This document shows positions 24,845-34,161 of a DNA stretch of 64,000 nucleotides, piece by piece (the first letter of the stretch is position 1; each line of letters begins with the position of its first letter). The translations under genes were made by a program, and so were the position numbers. The DNA lies in contig JAEZKA010000033.1 of NCBI GenBank assembly GCA_023436225.1, forward strand, positions 1-64,000, written 5' to 3'. The notes below the pieces were generated by a model. The model was not told where the DNA came from, did not search any database, and saw only the letters and a list, made by a program, of their open reading frames with translations. The DNA comes from Bacillota bacterium (GTDB lineage: Bacteria > Bacillota > Clostridia > Lachnospirales > Lachnospiraceae).

Positions 24845-25207
24845 ATGAGTGAGCATAATCACGGAAACGGCTGCGGCTGCGGTCACGATCACGAACACGA
24901 GCATGATTCAATTACATTATCTTTAGATGACGGTACGGAGATTAATTGCATCGTATTAGAGATTTTTACAGTAGATGATAAGGATTATATCGCATTACAG
25001 CCGGAGGAAGGCGAAGAAGAGGATGATAACGTATTCTTATACCGTTTTATCCAGGAAGGCGATGATGAGCCTCAGCTTCTTAACATCGATGATGATGATG
25101 AATTCGAAGCAGTAGCGGATGCTTTTGAGGAGCTGTTAGATTCCGAAGAATATGATGAGATGTTCGATGATGAATTTGAAGATTCTGAAGAATCAGAAGA
25201 AGAATAA
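24845..25207 (+). CDS. DUF1292 (YrzB-like) acidic protein with His/Cys-rich head
   Basis: A 120-residue protein. The first 20 residues are rich in metal-binding side chains (HNHGNGCGCGHDHEHEHD). The DUF1292 core follows (ITLSLDDGTEINC... FTVDDKDYIALQP ... VFLYRFIQ), and the tail is almost entirely Asp/Glu. In many Firmicutes DUF1292 genes sit with yrzL/ruvX and alaS; here it is alone. Function of the family is unknown. The His-Cys head suggests zinc or nickel binding, which is inference. AGCGAGGTAA precedes the ATG. Confidence 0.85.
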   Translation: MSEHNHGNGCGCGHDHEHEHDSITLSLDDGTEINCIVLEIFTVDDKDYIALQPEEGEEEDDNVFLYRFIQEGDDEPQLLNIDDDDEFEAVADAFEELLDSEEYDEMFDDEFEDSEESEEE

Positions 25208-25224
25208 TTAAGTGATTCCAGATA

Positions 25225-25265
25225 ATAGTCAGTCATGGATATATACCCCAGACTGGCTATTGTTT
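25225..25265 (+). terminator. Terminator after DUF1292 gene
   Basis: ATAGTCAGTC (25225-25234) pairs with GACTGGCTAT (25251-25260) with one G-T pair, then TGTTTTATT. Confidence 0.72.
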
Positions 25266-25366
25266 TATTCTGAAAGACTCTCCCTCCAGCCCGTGTTTCT
25301 TCCGGTTCTATCCTATATCTAACGAAGTGTGCAATCTCCTTCTCTGAAGATTAGAGTTTGAGAAGC

Positions 25367-27244
25367 TTACATTTGGCGCTTCTTAACGAAGGTTTTCTTG
25401 TCTTGATCATTATCACGGAGCTCGTCAATAAAACGAGACCATTGTGTAGTCTTATTATATCGTTCCTTGGCACTGAGAATATATAGATATTCTCTTGCTC
25501 TGGTCATCGCTACATAGAAAAGACGACGCTCTTCCTCTATATCTGCCTCAAGCACGGCCTTCTTATGGGGTATAATCCCTTCATTGGCATCGACAATGAA
25601 TACAACCCTGTATTCCAATCCTTTGGAGCTATGCATGGTTGCAATGGTTATGCTGTCCACAGGGTGCTTCCTGCTTTCCTGGGACTGTTTCTTCAGCTCC
25701 TCCCGATAAGCCTCCATGTGTTCGAACCATTCGGTACAATTCTGAAACCCCCTTGCACTTTCCTGTAGCTCATCCAAAACCTCTATCAACTCATCAAGCT
25801 TTATCTTCCGGTACTCAGCGTATTCCTTCAGATAATCCTCATATCCAATGCCTCTCCGGATATAATTTACTGCAGCATAAGGATTCATACCGTCTAGAAC
25901 ACCAAGGTCATACTCAAACTGGCTAAGTCGATCCAGCATCCAGTTCTTATCCTCATAATAATCCTTGACCGCTTCAAAATCTACCTCCGGACTATCAAAG
26001 CACTCCCTGTTAACATATCGTTTTGGGCGGTTTATAATCTGCAGATACAAGCTTCGATCTGTCCGCCCCATCGCCAACTTAAGATACGCAATGATATCGG
26101 AGGCAATCCAATGGTCAAAAAGATTCGGTAGATTTTCCTTCATTATGAAAGGAATGTTATATTCCATCAGCTTATGAAGCATTGCTCCAGATCCCAGAGT
26201 GGTTCTGAGTAAAATCGCCATCCCGGACAGAGCAATTCCTTCTTTGTTCAGTCTCAGTATTTCCTGGGTCAATTCCTGATTCTCTTCCGTCAGAGTATTA
26301 TAGTTCTTTATTACAATCTCTTTATCAGCTTGAATTTCAGGCTTGATTTGCTTGGCAAATCGATGCTCATTATGCCCGATTAGTTTAGTGGCTGCATGAA
26401 GGATGGAGGGTACGCTTCTATAATTTCGATCAAGATATACTCTCTTACAGTCAGGATAATCCAGCGGAAAATTAAGCATGATCTCCGGCTTAGCCCCTCT
26501 GAAGCGATAGATGGACTGATCATCATCCCCGACAATGAATAAATTGTTTTGAGGTAGTGCCAGCATCCGGACAATATCATATTGAACCATGTTGATATCC
26601 TGAAACTCATCAATCAGGATGTAGCGGAATTTATTCTGCCATAGCTTCAGAATATCCGGTCGTTTGGATAGAAGCTCATAGCTGAGCAGAAGCATATCAT
26701 CAAAATCAATTAGCTTTGATTTAGACAATCTTCGGTTATATTCGGAGTAGATTCCACGGAACACCTCATCTGCGCAGCTGATCGAATAGTAATTTTCCAG
26801 ATCCATTCGGCTCCCTTTAACCAGACTTATTTCTGAGAAAAGCTCTGAGATAAATTCCTTCTCATCATCATATTCCAGACCATACTGGTGAATTATCTCC
26901 TTCATACACTGATATCTGAAGTCCTCTCTGGCAATATTTCCGGCATCCAGATGATAGGCATATCTTAATATTGTAAAAAAGATCGCATGAAAGGTACCAA
27001 AGTTTACCCTTGTCTGCTTTGCTCCGGTTTTCCTAAGAAAGCGTTCCTTCATCTCATTCGCCGCTGCCTTCGTAAAGGTAATCACCAGAATCTGCTCCTC
27101 CGGGATACCCACCTGCTCAATCAGATATCTTGTTCGTTCAGTTATTACTAGTGTTTTACCGGAACCAGGACCCGCCAAAACCAGCATTGGTCCATCCTTA
27201 TGAAGCACCGCCTCTCGCTGTGCTTGATTCATCTGTATATTCAT
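25367..27244 (-). CDS. UvrD/PcrA-like superfamily 1A DNA helicase
   Basis: A 625-residue 3'-5' helicase, shorter than PcrA (about 730) because the C-terminal extension is short. Motifs in order: Q-motif MNQAQREAV, Walker A AGPGSGKT, TFTKAAANEMKER (Ia), DFDDMLL, DEFQDINMVQ (II), GDDDQSIYRFRGA (III), LDRNYRS (IV), TMHSSKGLEYRVVFI (V), RRLFYVAMTRA (VI). It acts in repair or replication-fork processing. The ATG at 27242-27244 has AAAGG at good distance; the longer frame has no ribosome site. A second, full-length PcrA probably exists elsewhere. Confidence 0.93.
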   Translation of the reverse strand: MNIQMNQAQREAVLHKDGPMLVLAGPGSGKTLVITERTRYLIEQVGIPEEQILVITFTKAAANEMKERFLRKTGAKQTRVNFGTFHAIFFTILRYAYHLDAGNIAREDFRYQCMKEIIHQYGLEYDDEKEFISELFSEISLVKGSRMDLENYYSISCADEVFRGIYSEYNRRLSKSKLIDFDDMLLLSYELLSKRPDILKLWQNKFRYILIDEFQDINMVQYDIVRMLALPQNNLFIVGDDDQSIYRFRGAKPEIMLNFPLDYPDCKRVYLDRNYRSVPSILHAATKLIGHNEHRFAKQIKPEIQADKEIVIKNYNTLTEENQELTQEILRLNKEGIALSGMAILLRTTLGSGAMLHKLMEYNIPFIMKENLPNLFDHWIASDIIAYLKLAMGRTDRSLYLQIINRPKRYVNRECFDSPEVDFEAVKDYYEDKNWMLDRLSQFEYDLGVLDGMNPYAAVNYIRRGIGYEDYLKEYAEYRKIKLDELIEVLDELQESARGFQNCTEWFEHMEAYREELKKQSQESRKHPVDSITIATMHSSKGLEYRVVFIVDANEGIIPHKKAVLEADIEEERRLFYVAMTRAREYLYILSAKERYNKTTQWSRFIDELRDNDQDKKTFVKKRQM

Positions 27245-27353
27245 TATTATGCCTTTCATAACGGGTAACATAGATTAATAGGAGAAGAAAACGATGATTT
27301 TCTTTAGAAGGATTTCCGAGCTTAAATAGCAGACTCTTCTGCCTGGAAAATCC

Positions 27354-27390
27354 GTATGGAATATAATAGCACAACGATTATATTCCATAC
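27354..27390 (-). terminator. Perfect inverted repeat after gltX
   Basis: Arms 27354-27367 and 27377-27390 (GTATGGAATATAAT / ATTATATTCCATAC), 14 bp perfect with a 9-nt loop. The tail on the minus strand is GGATTTTCC, a poor U-run. It is the likely 3' end of gltX. A second imperfect structure (GGATTTCC, inner GCAGA/TCTGC, GGAAAATCC) follows at about 27310-27353. Confidence 0.6.
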
Positions 27391-27422
27391 AGAATGATAT
27401 ATTTCACTGAAAATTATATTGC

Positions 27423-28916
27423 CTACACTGCTGCCGTAAGAAGCTCAATCGCCTTTCGAATTCGGAGAAGGCTCTCCTCTTTGCCAAGGATGTTCATAAT
27501 CTCATAGGCTCCACCAGGGGTTGACTGCTTTCCAGATACCGCCGTTCTTACAGGCCATAAGCCCTGACCATTCTTGATACCCTGTTCAGCGATATAGGCC
27601 ATGATAACTCGCTCAATCTCTGCTTCGCTATAATCCTCCAAAGCTTCAAATTGCGGAAGAAGATCCTGTAATACCTTAAGAGAGCTCTGCGTATCCGTCT
27701 TCATCTTTTTATGAGTATACATCATGATATCATACTCAGGAAGAGCATCAAAGAAATCGATAATTCCCTTAATATCTACCAAAGTCTCGATACGTGTCTT
27801 TATCAGCGCAGCAATCTTTCTGGTATCCAGCTCCTTCTTTACAACCTCTTTGATATAAGGCAATGCAAGCTCATAAAACTTCTCAAATTCCATATTCTTC
27901 AGATATTCGCCATTCATCCAACGCAGTTTTACAATATCAAAAACCGCAGGAGCTTTGTTTATATGAGTAAAATCAAACTCACGTATCAATTCATCTAAAG
28001 ACATAATCTCGTTATTGCTAGATGAACTCCAACCTAGAAGTGCAACAAAGTTAATGATAGCCTCGGATACGAACCCCTGCTCCAGAAGATCCTCATAGGA
28101 GGAATGTCCACTTCGTTTACTTAACTTCTTGTGCTCTTCATTGGTAATCAGGGGAAGATGTACGTAAACCGGCTCTTCCCAGCCAAAGTCCTGATACAGC
28201 CTGGTATACTTCGGTGTAGATGATAAATATTCATTTCCTCTGACTACATGACTGATTTTCATCATGTGGTCGTCTATAACATTGGCAAAATTATAAGTAG
28301 GGAAGCCGTCTGATTTAATCAATATCATATCATCCAGCTCCTCATTATCTACCGTAATATCACCAAAGATGGCATCATGGAAGGTTGTTGAACCTTCAGT
28401 CGGATTGTTCTGTCGGATAACATAGGGAACACCGGCTGCCAATTTCGCTTCAATCTCTTCTTTAGATAGATGAAGGCAGTGCTTATCATATTTGATAATC
28501 TCTTTAACCTCTTTTGTCTCCTCTTCGTCCTCTTCGGAGGGATTGCCAACTGCAGTCTTTAAGGATGCCAGACGTTCCTTTGTACAGAAGCAGTAATACG
28601 CTGCCCCCTTCTCTACCAGCTGCTTTGCATATTCCAGATAGATACCGCTCGCTTGACGCTCACTCTGAACATAGGGGCCATAGCCGCCATCCTTGTCCGG
28701 TCCCTCATCATGAATTAGTCCGGTTCCCTGAATCGTACGGTAGATAATATCTACTGCTCCTTCTACAAGGCGTTCCTGATCAGTATCCTCTATACGAAGA
28801 ATGAAGGCTCCTCCTTCATGCTTAGCAATTAAATACTCATATAATGCCGTTCTTAGATTACCTACATGCATCCTTCCGGTAGGACTAGGTGCAAATCTTG
28901 TTCTTACCTCGCTCAT
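27423..28916 (-). CDS. gltX: Glutamate--tRNA ligase
   Basis: A 497-residue class I synthetase, full length. The HIGH motif is seen as PSPTGRMHVGNLRTALYEYL (residues about 9-28) and the KMSKS motif as KKLSKRSG (about 253). The C-terminal anticodon-binding helical domain is intact (TAVSGKQSTPGGAYEIMNILG). GAGGAAG precedes the ATG at 28916. The upstream zinc-ribbon gene is 27 bp away and probably in the same transcript. Confidence 0.96.
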   Translation of the reverse strand: MSEVRTRFAPSPTGRMHVGNLRTALYEYLIAKHEGGAFILRIEDTDQERLVEGAVDIIYRTIQGTGLIHDEGPDKDGGYGPYVQSERQASGIYLEYAKQLVEKGAAYYCFCTKERLASLKTAVGNPSEEDEEETKEVKEIIKYDKHCLHLSKEEIEAKLAAGVPYVIRQNNPTEGSTTFHDAIFGDITVDNEELDDMILIKSDGFPTYNFANVIDDHMMKISHVVRGNEYLSSTPKYTRLYQDFGWEEPVYVHLPLITNEEHKKLSKRSGHSSYEDLLEQGFVSEAIINFVALLGWSSSSNNEIMSLDELIREFDFTHINKAPAVFDIVKLRWMNGEYLKNMEFEKFYELALPYIKEVVKKELDTRKIAALIKTRIETLVDIKGIIDFFDALPEYDIMMYTHKKMKTDTQSSLKVLQDLLPQFEALEDYSEAEIERVIMAYIAEQGIKNGQGLWPVRTAVSGKQSTPGGAYEIMNILGKEESLLRIRKAIELLTAAV

Positions 28917-28943
28917 AACATTCTTCCTCTCATCACTGTTTAC

Positions 28944-29444
28944 TTATTGCAAGCTTTTAATCATATCACTATAATAGTTATTCCAATCAAAGGTACCGTC
29001 CATTATCTGCTGAGAATATATCCCCATGAATGCGACCAGCATAACAAAAACGATAATAATCACAATTCCTACAAATATCAGAGTAACCCTTGCCCAGTTT
29101 TTCTTAGTGGCAGGTGTTTTATTACTGAAGGCCCAAAATAACAATAAGGCGATAAAGCAAATCCATCCAAAATAGGGGATTAATATTAATGCTCCCAATA
29201 CGGCATAAGTACCAAGCCAGCTCTTAAAGCTGATTGGCTTCTCCTGCATCACGATCGGAACACCGGGCATGATATTCTGATTATTCATTGAAAATACTTC
29301 TTGCTGCATTCCAGGTATACTATGAAGCGGTTTTCCTGCCTCAGGCCTTGCCGCCTGTGCCTGTTCTCGGAATGAGGCCCCGCAATATTCACAAAAATTC
29401 GCCGTTTCATTCTGCGGCTTTCTTCCACAATTATTACATATCAT
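28944..29444 (-). CDS. Zinc-ribbon membrane protein
   Basis: A 166-residue protein with an N-terminal zinc ribbon (CNNC at residues 3-6 and CEYC at about 18-21), a polar linker, then two hydrophobic segments (about 88-115 and 122-148). Such fusions are common in Clostridia; no function is established. AGAGGTG precedes the ATG. It stands directly upstream of gltX and downstream of the 178-bp repeat pair. Confidence 0.75.
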   Translation of the reverse strand: MICNNCGRKPQNETANFCEYCGASFREQAQAARPEAGKPLHSIPGMQQEVFSMNNQNIMPGVPIVMQEKPISFKSWLGTYAVLGALILIPYFGWICFIALLLFWAFSNKTPATKKNWARVTLIFVGIVIIIVFVMLVAFMGIYSQQIMDGTFDWNNYYSDMIKSLQ

Positions 29445-29545
29445 TGGTTTTCACCTCTTTTTGCATTGTTTTTCTATTATACCACAATTATCTTAAAAAT
29501 CAATTATTCCTGTAACCAATATTCCATAGGGTTGAGTATTACTTT

Positions 29546-29915
29546 CATAGGCGTTCCTATCTCGACTTCCATACTATTTCTCTAGGCTGAACGATAACTG
29601 TCAAGCGAAGACAGCCAGTGGGTTGCCATACTTTCTTTTATGCAGATTGGCTGAGCACTTCTTGTGAAGCGGAGCGTTCTGAACGTGCGAAGGAAAAGCA
29701 ATATAAAAGAAAGTATGGTAATCCATAGGCGTTCCTATCTCGATTTCCATACTATTTCTCTAGGCTGAACGATAACAGTCAAGCGAAGACAGCCAGTGGG
29801 TTGCCATACTTTCTTTTATGCAGACTGGCTGAGCACTTCTTGTGAAGCGGAGCGTTCTGAACGTGCGAAGGAAAAGCAATATAAAAGAAAGTATGGCAAT
29901 CCATTGGCGTTCCTA
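29546..29915. repeat. 178-bp tandem structural repeat, about 2.1 copies
   Basis: Unit 1 29546-29723, unit 2 29724-29901, and the start of a third to 29915. Units differ at only about four positions. Each contains a long inverted repeat: 29626-29641 with 29703-29718 (16 bp) in unit 1, and 29801-29819 with 29881-29899 (19 bp) in unit 2. The loop has small stems (CTTC-TTGT-GAAG and CGTTC-T-GAACG). A crossing pair CAGCCAGT / A(C/T)TGGCTG is also present. No coding frame spans it. It is not a CRISPR or an IS: no transposase is present. Confidence 0.9.
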
Positions 29916-29947
29916 GTTTGATTATATGTAATCTATAGGAACGCAAT

Positions 29948-29987
29948 AAGCAGGTACCAATGGTCAGCTCATTTAAGGTACCTGCTT
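29948..29987 (-). terminator. Terminator of the ABC/CARDB operon
   Basis: Arms AAGCAGGTACC (29948-29958) and GGTACCTGCTT (29977-29987). It lies about 40 bp after the permease stop codon in the direction of transcription. The plus-strand side has the better T-rich tail. A second pair, GCGTTCCTA (29907-29915) with TAGGAACGC (29936-29944), joins the repeat's edge to this spacer. Confidence 0.65.
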
Positions 29988-30027
29988 TATGTCTTTGCTG
30001 TATATGAATGTGTGATATAAGCTTACT

Positions 30028-31356
30028 TTATCCCTCTGTCTTCATAGCTTCAATAGCACTTATCTTCGTAGCACGTCTTGCAGGGAAATAACCTGATAAA
30101 AGACCAACAGCTACTGATATTGCCAAGGCTGCAAAGGGCAGATAGATCGGTATGATTGAAAACTTCGTGTTTGTCATATCATACATGTAGTTACCGGACA
30201 TGAGAGATCCGAAGATCGGAGCACCAAATTTATTAATTACAAAGGAAGCAATATAACCAAGTGCTATTCCAATGAAGCCTCCAAACAGGCCAATAATTGC
30301 CGCTTCCAGCAAAAAGAGCTTACGAATATCCGTTACGATGCACCCTAGTACCTTCATAATTCCGATTTCCTTGGTACGCTCATAGATGGACATTACCATA
30401 GTATTTGCAATACTGATTGCAGATACTATCATCGCAACTGCTCCTAACGCGCCTAAAACCATCTGAAGTGTCTTGGAAGCTTCCTGTAAAGGCTTTAGAT
30501 ATTGCATCATACTATATGATTGGAAGCCCAGTTTTTCAATTTCATCTTGAACCTTTATAACATTATCGATATTATCTACATTCAGTTTAATCTGCTGATA
30601 TTCCTCAAGCTGACGAATCGCCTTCTTGCGGTCTTCCAGATTGAGAGTATTACAATACTTACGATAGAGCTGTTTGAAATATTTCAGGTCCATGTAGGTA
30701 TTGTAATCATATTCACTGTCTGTCTTCTCCATCTTTGCGATATTCTTAAGCGGCAGACTAAACTCTTTTTTCTTCTCATTTACCTGGAATTCGTTGAACC
30801 TAAGTTCCACCTTATCCTTTTGCAGGTCAATCTGAACCGAATTACGGCCTCTGGTAGTCGGGTCATAAAACTCGTAGGGCATATCAGACCCAAATACAAT
30901 CGGAGTATTATCATCCACAGATGGATAAGTACCATATGCTAAGGCAGGAAAATCAAAGGCCTCGAAGGTATCCAATTCTATCGCGGTAATGTAGATCCAG
31001 CCCATATATTTACCGCTATATAAAGTGGCATTTTTCTGAATGACCGGAGAAGCCGCCCTAACATGCTCCAACTGACGTATCTTCTTGACCAAATTATCAT
31101 CCAGCTTCTGCTCCTTCATATCAATCCAGTTGCCATCCTCATCGGTTATATCGGCATATGTATTAACGGTAATTGTAGTCAGACCGCCCTGCTGCATAAC
31201 CTGTGACTCAAAGTTATTTTCCATGCCGTAACCTATGGATCTCATAATTATGATGGATAAGGAGCCGATGACAACGCCTAATACGGTTAATACTGTTCTT
31301 GCTTTTCTACGGGATAGATTACGCAATCCCATTTTAAACAGATCACTAATCCTCAT
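30028..31356 (-). CDS. ABC transporter permease, MacB/FtsX type
   Basis: A 442-residue permease with one N-terminal helix (ARTVLTVLGVVIGSLSIIIM), a large extracellular MacB-like domain (about 45-300), and three C-terminal helices containing the FtsX core (ERTKEIGIMKVLGC, then LLEAAIIGLFGGFIGIALGY). This class does not move solutes through the bilayer but transmits ATPase motion to the outside. The ATG at 31354-31356 overlaps the small upstream gene by 11 bp. It is the last of a four-gene operon. Confidence 0.9.
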   Translation of the reverse strand: MRISDLFKMGLRNLSRRKARTVLTVLGVVIGSLSIIIMRSIGYGMENNFESQVMQQGGLTTITVNTYADITDEDGNWIDMKEQKLDDNLVKKIRQLEHVRAASPVIQKNATLYSGKYMGWIYITAIELDTFEAFDFPALAYGTYPSVDDNTPIVFGSDMPYEFYDPTTRGRNSVQIDLQKDKVELRFNEFQVNEKKKEFSLPLKNIAKMEKTDSEYDYNTYMDLKYFKQLYRKYCNTLNLEDRKKAIRQLEEYQQIKLNVDNIDNVIKVQDEIEKLGFQSYSMMQYLKPLQEASKTLQMVLGALGAVAMIVSAISIANTMVMSIYERTKEIGIMKVLGCIVTDIRKLFLLEAAIIGLFGGFIGIALGYIASFVINKFGAPIFGSLMSGNYMYDMTNTKFSIIPIYLPFAALAISVAVGLLSGYFPARRATKISAIEAMKTEG

Positions 31357-31618
31357 ATAACTCAATTCCTTTTTTAATCTTTCTCTTTGCTAAGAGAACA
31401 CCTAAAGCTACACTAATCGCCAGAACAGCGAATGAGATACCAATCACAAAGGGCCAGGAGGACAACAAAGGATCCTTTACCCCCGTCCCCATGGCATCCA
31501 CCACCATTCCTTCCTCGGTAGGTGCACCTTCTCCGGTCACATTTACAACATTACCACTTTCGCTGACTGCTACCGATGTTGTTGCCAACAACACTCCATT
31601 ACTTGAAAATATATCCAT
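31346..31618 (-). CDS. Small single-span membrane protein
   Basis: A 90-residue protein I do not recognise. The N-terminal half is polar and Gly/Val-rich (ESGNVVNVTGEGAPTEEG), followed by one membrane span (about 55-77) and a basic tail (AKRKIKKGIELYED). It would lie with its N-terminus outside. GGAGGATTA precedes the ATG. It lies between a CARDB-like surface protein and the FtsX-type permease, and is probably a small subunit or adaptor of that complex. Confidence 0.65.
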   Translation of the reverse strand: MDIFSSNGVLLATTSVAVSESGNVVNVTGEGAPTEEGMVVDAMGTGVKDPLLSSWPFVIGISFAVLAISVALGVLLAKRKIKKGIELYED

Positions 31619-31652
31619 ATTAATCCTCCATCCTCATAGGAACCTGCTTTAA

Positions 31653-34097
31653 TTATAATTCTTCCTGCTCCTTCTTACGAAGTTTTGCTTTGTATATACT
31701 TATTACAACCTTCCTTGTCACAGGAATAAATACCGCAACAATAACGATTAGCAACAGAACAAACAGCCATACAGGTATGATTGCTGCTTTAGCTGCCGGC
31801 ATCTCAGGGTTAAATACCTCTCCGGCTTCACCGTTACCCATACCCGGGTCAAATACGGTTGCTGGCATTACTTCGGTCTGAAATTCTTTTGTAAATTCTA
31901 TTTTTTCTCCATTACTATCTTCAAAGGACACTCTAAGTAAACCGTTTGCAGTTCCTTCCACATTCGGTATTACATCAAATTCTGCAAAGGCTGAGCTACC
32001 TGCAGCAACATTTCCAAGGAAGTACATATTACCGTCTGCTTTAGTGAAATCACCTTCAACCGTTGCAATAACATTATTTAGGGGAGACTTTCCCATATTA
32101 TAAAACTCAAAGGATAAGGTCGCGGTACTACCGGATACAACATTGCCATCCCAGGAATAAACATTCACATAATCAACTACCGGTCTTGAATTCTCTACTG
32201 CTTGAAGATTCAATTCCTCTGTTCTCTTCTCACCGACTTCACCAGTCTCCGGATTAGGTTTAATGCCCTCATACTCGTATTCAATTGAAACCTTTAACGG
32301 ATATGCCTTTGTCGTAGCATCTGACTTTACTTTCAGCTCTACTGTCTGCTGTACCGAAGCTCCGGGTTCTATCTTACTGATAAAGAAGCTGTTACTGCCC
32401 TGGGTTACCGAGAAGATATTATCTGCCTGAGTTAAGGTAACCGTAATGTTCTTCGCTGAGATAGAGGAATGTGTATTATAGATATCAAAGGTAAAATTAA
32501 AGGTTGAACCTGCTCGTAACTCCTCTGCATCTGCAACATACTTACTGATAATCAGTTTGGGCTTGCTGTTACTGCCCAGATCATTCTGAATATTACGAAT
32601 CGGTATTACAACCGGATCGGTCGCAGTGCTTCCACTGTAACTGTATTTTACTGAAAGATTATTAAGTCCTTCCGGTATATTAGCGGACACCTTAAGTGGA
32701 ATAGAAACTACCTTTGACTTCCCTGCTTCAATTTTATTCACTAAGATATAAGGTTCGGAGTTCGTGGGAATAAAGGTACTTCCATCCAGTCCAGGAAGTG
32801 ATATCTTAACATCAGTGATGTCCGCACCACTTTCATTCTTCAGTTCAAAGGATACCTGCATATTGTCACCGGCAATCGGCTGCTCCGGAGTCTGCTTAAC
32901 ATTTGTCAATATCAGACCTGAGCTAGAAGCCCCTCCGATGATCTCAGGGTAGATTGATACCGTAGAAGTATATTTATTACCGTTCTTATCCTCATAGCCT
33001 AGAATCAGGTTAAGCTTCTTATTACCGCTGGTTGCCTGACTGGATACCTTCAATGGAATTTTTGCTTCTATTTTTGCATCCGCTTTTACTCCGCCAGTAT
33101 AAATTGTGTCTGTAAAATAATTTTTATAGAAACCATCAGCACCTGTGGTCGCATCATCGACTTTAACCGTAACATTCTCCGCTTTTTGTCCGCCATAATT
33201 TCTTAAAATGGCCTTTACGGTAATCTCCGCACCAGGCTTAATCTTACCGTCATAGGTAACACTGTCAATCATCAGCTCCGGAGCATTGTCGTCCTTCTTC
33301 ACATCCACATAGATCTGATGGGTATCGGTTCCATCCTTTCCATCCGGATCCTTATATTCGATGGTTGCGGTAATTGTCTTCAATCCCACCTCTGCATTCG
33401 ACAATATTTCTATCGGCAACCTCACATACTTCACCTGTCCTGGTGCCATATCATCCAGCTTAATCTTCTGGGTGCCATAATTGGGTGCAATACCGGTAGT
33501 ACCATAATTAATACTATAATAAGCATTTTTTGCAGTAATTTGGCCTTCATTCTTTAAGGCAAATTCCACCTCTGCCAAGCTGCCTATGATTGCTTTATTG
33601 ACCTTTACCTCACTCATTGATATCTGAGCCGGTGATAATTCATTCAGTATATAAAAATTAATTGGATCCAGCGTTAGATTAATCATTGAACCTTCACCGG
33701 GACTGGATACCTTGATTGTGATAGGATAATTTTTAATCTTAGCTGTTTCTTTTACATTAATATCAAAATCAATATAGGTAATGCCATAATCCGAAAGGTA
33801 TGTAACTGATGTTTGATCCTTCGTTGTTAACTTAGGCTGCGAAAAGGTTAATGACGCACTGTCTGAAGACACGGATACCATAGCACCTGACATTGGTCCT
33901 CCTAGTGCTTTCACCGGCACTCGTACTTGCTTGGTTTCACCTGGTTTAAGTACCAGCTCAGTATCTCCCATCTTATCTGCCAATATAATTGCATATGCTT
34001 CCGCAGCATATACATTGGGCACACTACCGACAATATTAAACATGATTAATGCAAAAGCAATGAACATTACTTTTATCTTTTTATACTTTCCTTTCAT
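31653..34097 (-). CDS. Large CARDB/COG1361-like surface-anchored protein
   Basis: An 814-residue secreted protein. Residues 1-32 are a signal peptide (ending VYAAEA); residues about 775-800 form a C-terminal membrane span followed by a basic tail. Between them are at least five repeated Ig-like beta domains of the CARDB/NPCBM-associated type. Each has a recurring pattern: a G-x-x-A/T-x-x-x-F start, an N-x-G/S-x-x turn, and I-x-x-G stretches (e.g. ELRAGSTFNFTFDIYNTHSS, PGAEITVKAILRNYGGQKAENV). It is the extracellular partner in the ABC operon. Ligand unknown. Confidence 0.78.
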   Translation of the reverse strand: MKGKYKKIKVMFIAFALIMFNIVGSVPNVYAAEAYAIILADKMGDTELVLKPGETKQVRVPVKALGGPMSGAMVSVSSDSASLTFSQPKLTTKDQTSVTYLSDYGITYIDFDINVKETAKIKNYPITIKVSSPGEGSMINLTLDPINFYILNELSPAQISMSEVKVNKAIIGSLAEVEFALKNEGQITAKNAYYSINYGTTGIAPNYGTQKIKLDDMAPGQVKYVRLPIEILSNAEVGLKTITATIEYKDPDGKDGTDTHQIYVDVKKDDNAPELMIDSVTYDGKIKPGAEITVKAILRNYGGQKAENVTVKVDDATTGADGFYKNYFTDTIYTGGVKADAKIEAKIPLKVSSQATSGNKKLNLILGYEDKNGNKYTSTVSIYPEIIGGASSSGLILTNVKQTPEQPIAGDNMQVSFELKNESGADITDVKISLPGLDGSTFIPTNSEPYILVNKIEAGKSKVVSIPLKVSANIPEGLNNLSVKYSYSGSTATDPVVIPIRNIQNDLGSNSKPKLIISKYVADAEELRAGSTFNFTFDIYNTHSSISAKNITVTLTQADNIFSVTQGSNSFFISKIEPGASVQQTVELKVKSDATTKAYPLKVSIEYEYEGIKPNPETGEVGEKRTEELNLQAVENSRPVVDYVNVYSWDGNVVSGSTATLSFEFYNMGKSPLNNVIATVEGDFTKADGNMYFLGNVAAGSSAFAEFDVIPNVEGTANGLLRVSFEDSNGEKIEFTKEFQTEVMPATVFDPGMGNGEAGEVFNPEMPAAKAAIIPVWLFVLLLIVIVAVFIPVTRKVVISIYKAKLRKKEQEEL

Positions 34098-34161
34098 TCC
34101 CTTTCCCTCTTCTTCCTTTTTTGATGTTGTCCTTCAAGATTAAATTGCACTCTGGTTCTAT

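Noticed and set aside
29546..29915. CRISPR array or insertion sequence
   Set aside because: The units are 178 bp with no variable spacers, no cas genes, no transposase frame and no target-site duplication that I can see.
30520..30942. 140-residue plus-strand frame inside the FtsX-type permease gene
   Set aside because: It lies antisense to a clearly coding gene, has no ribosome site, and its Ile/Leu-rich composition is typical of a reverse-strand shadow.
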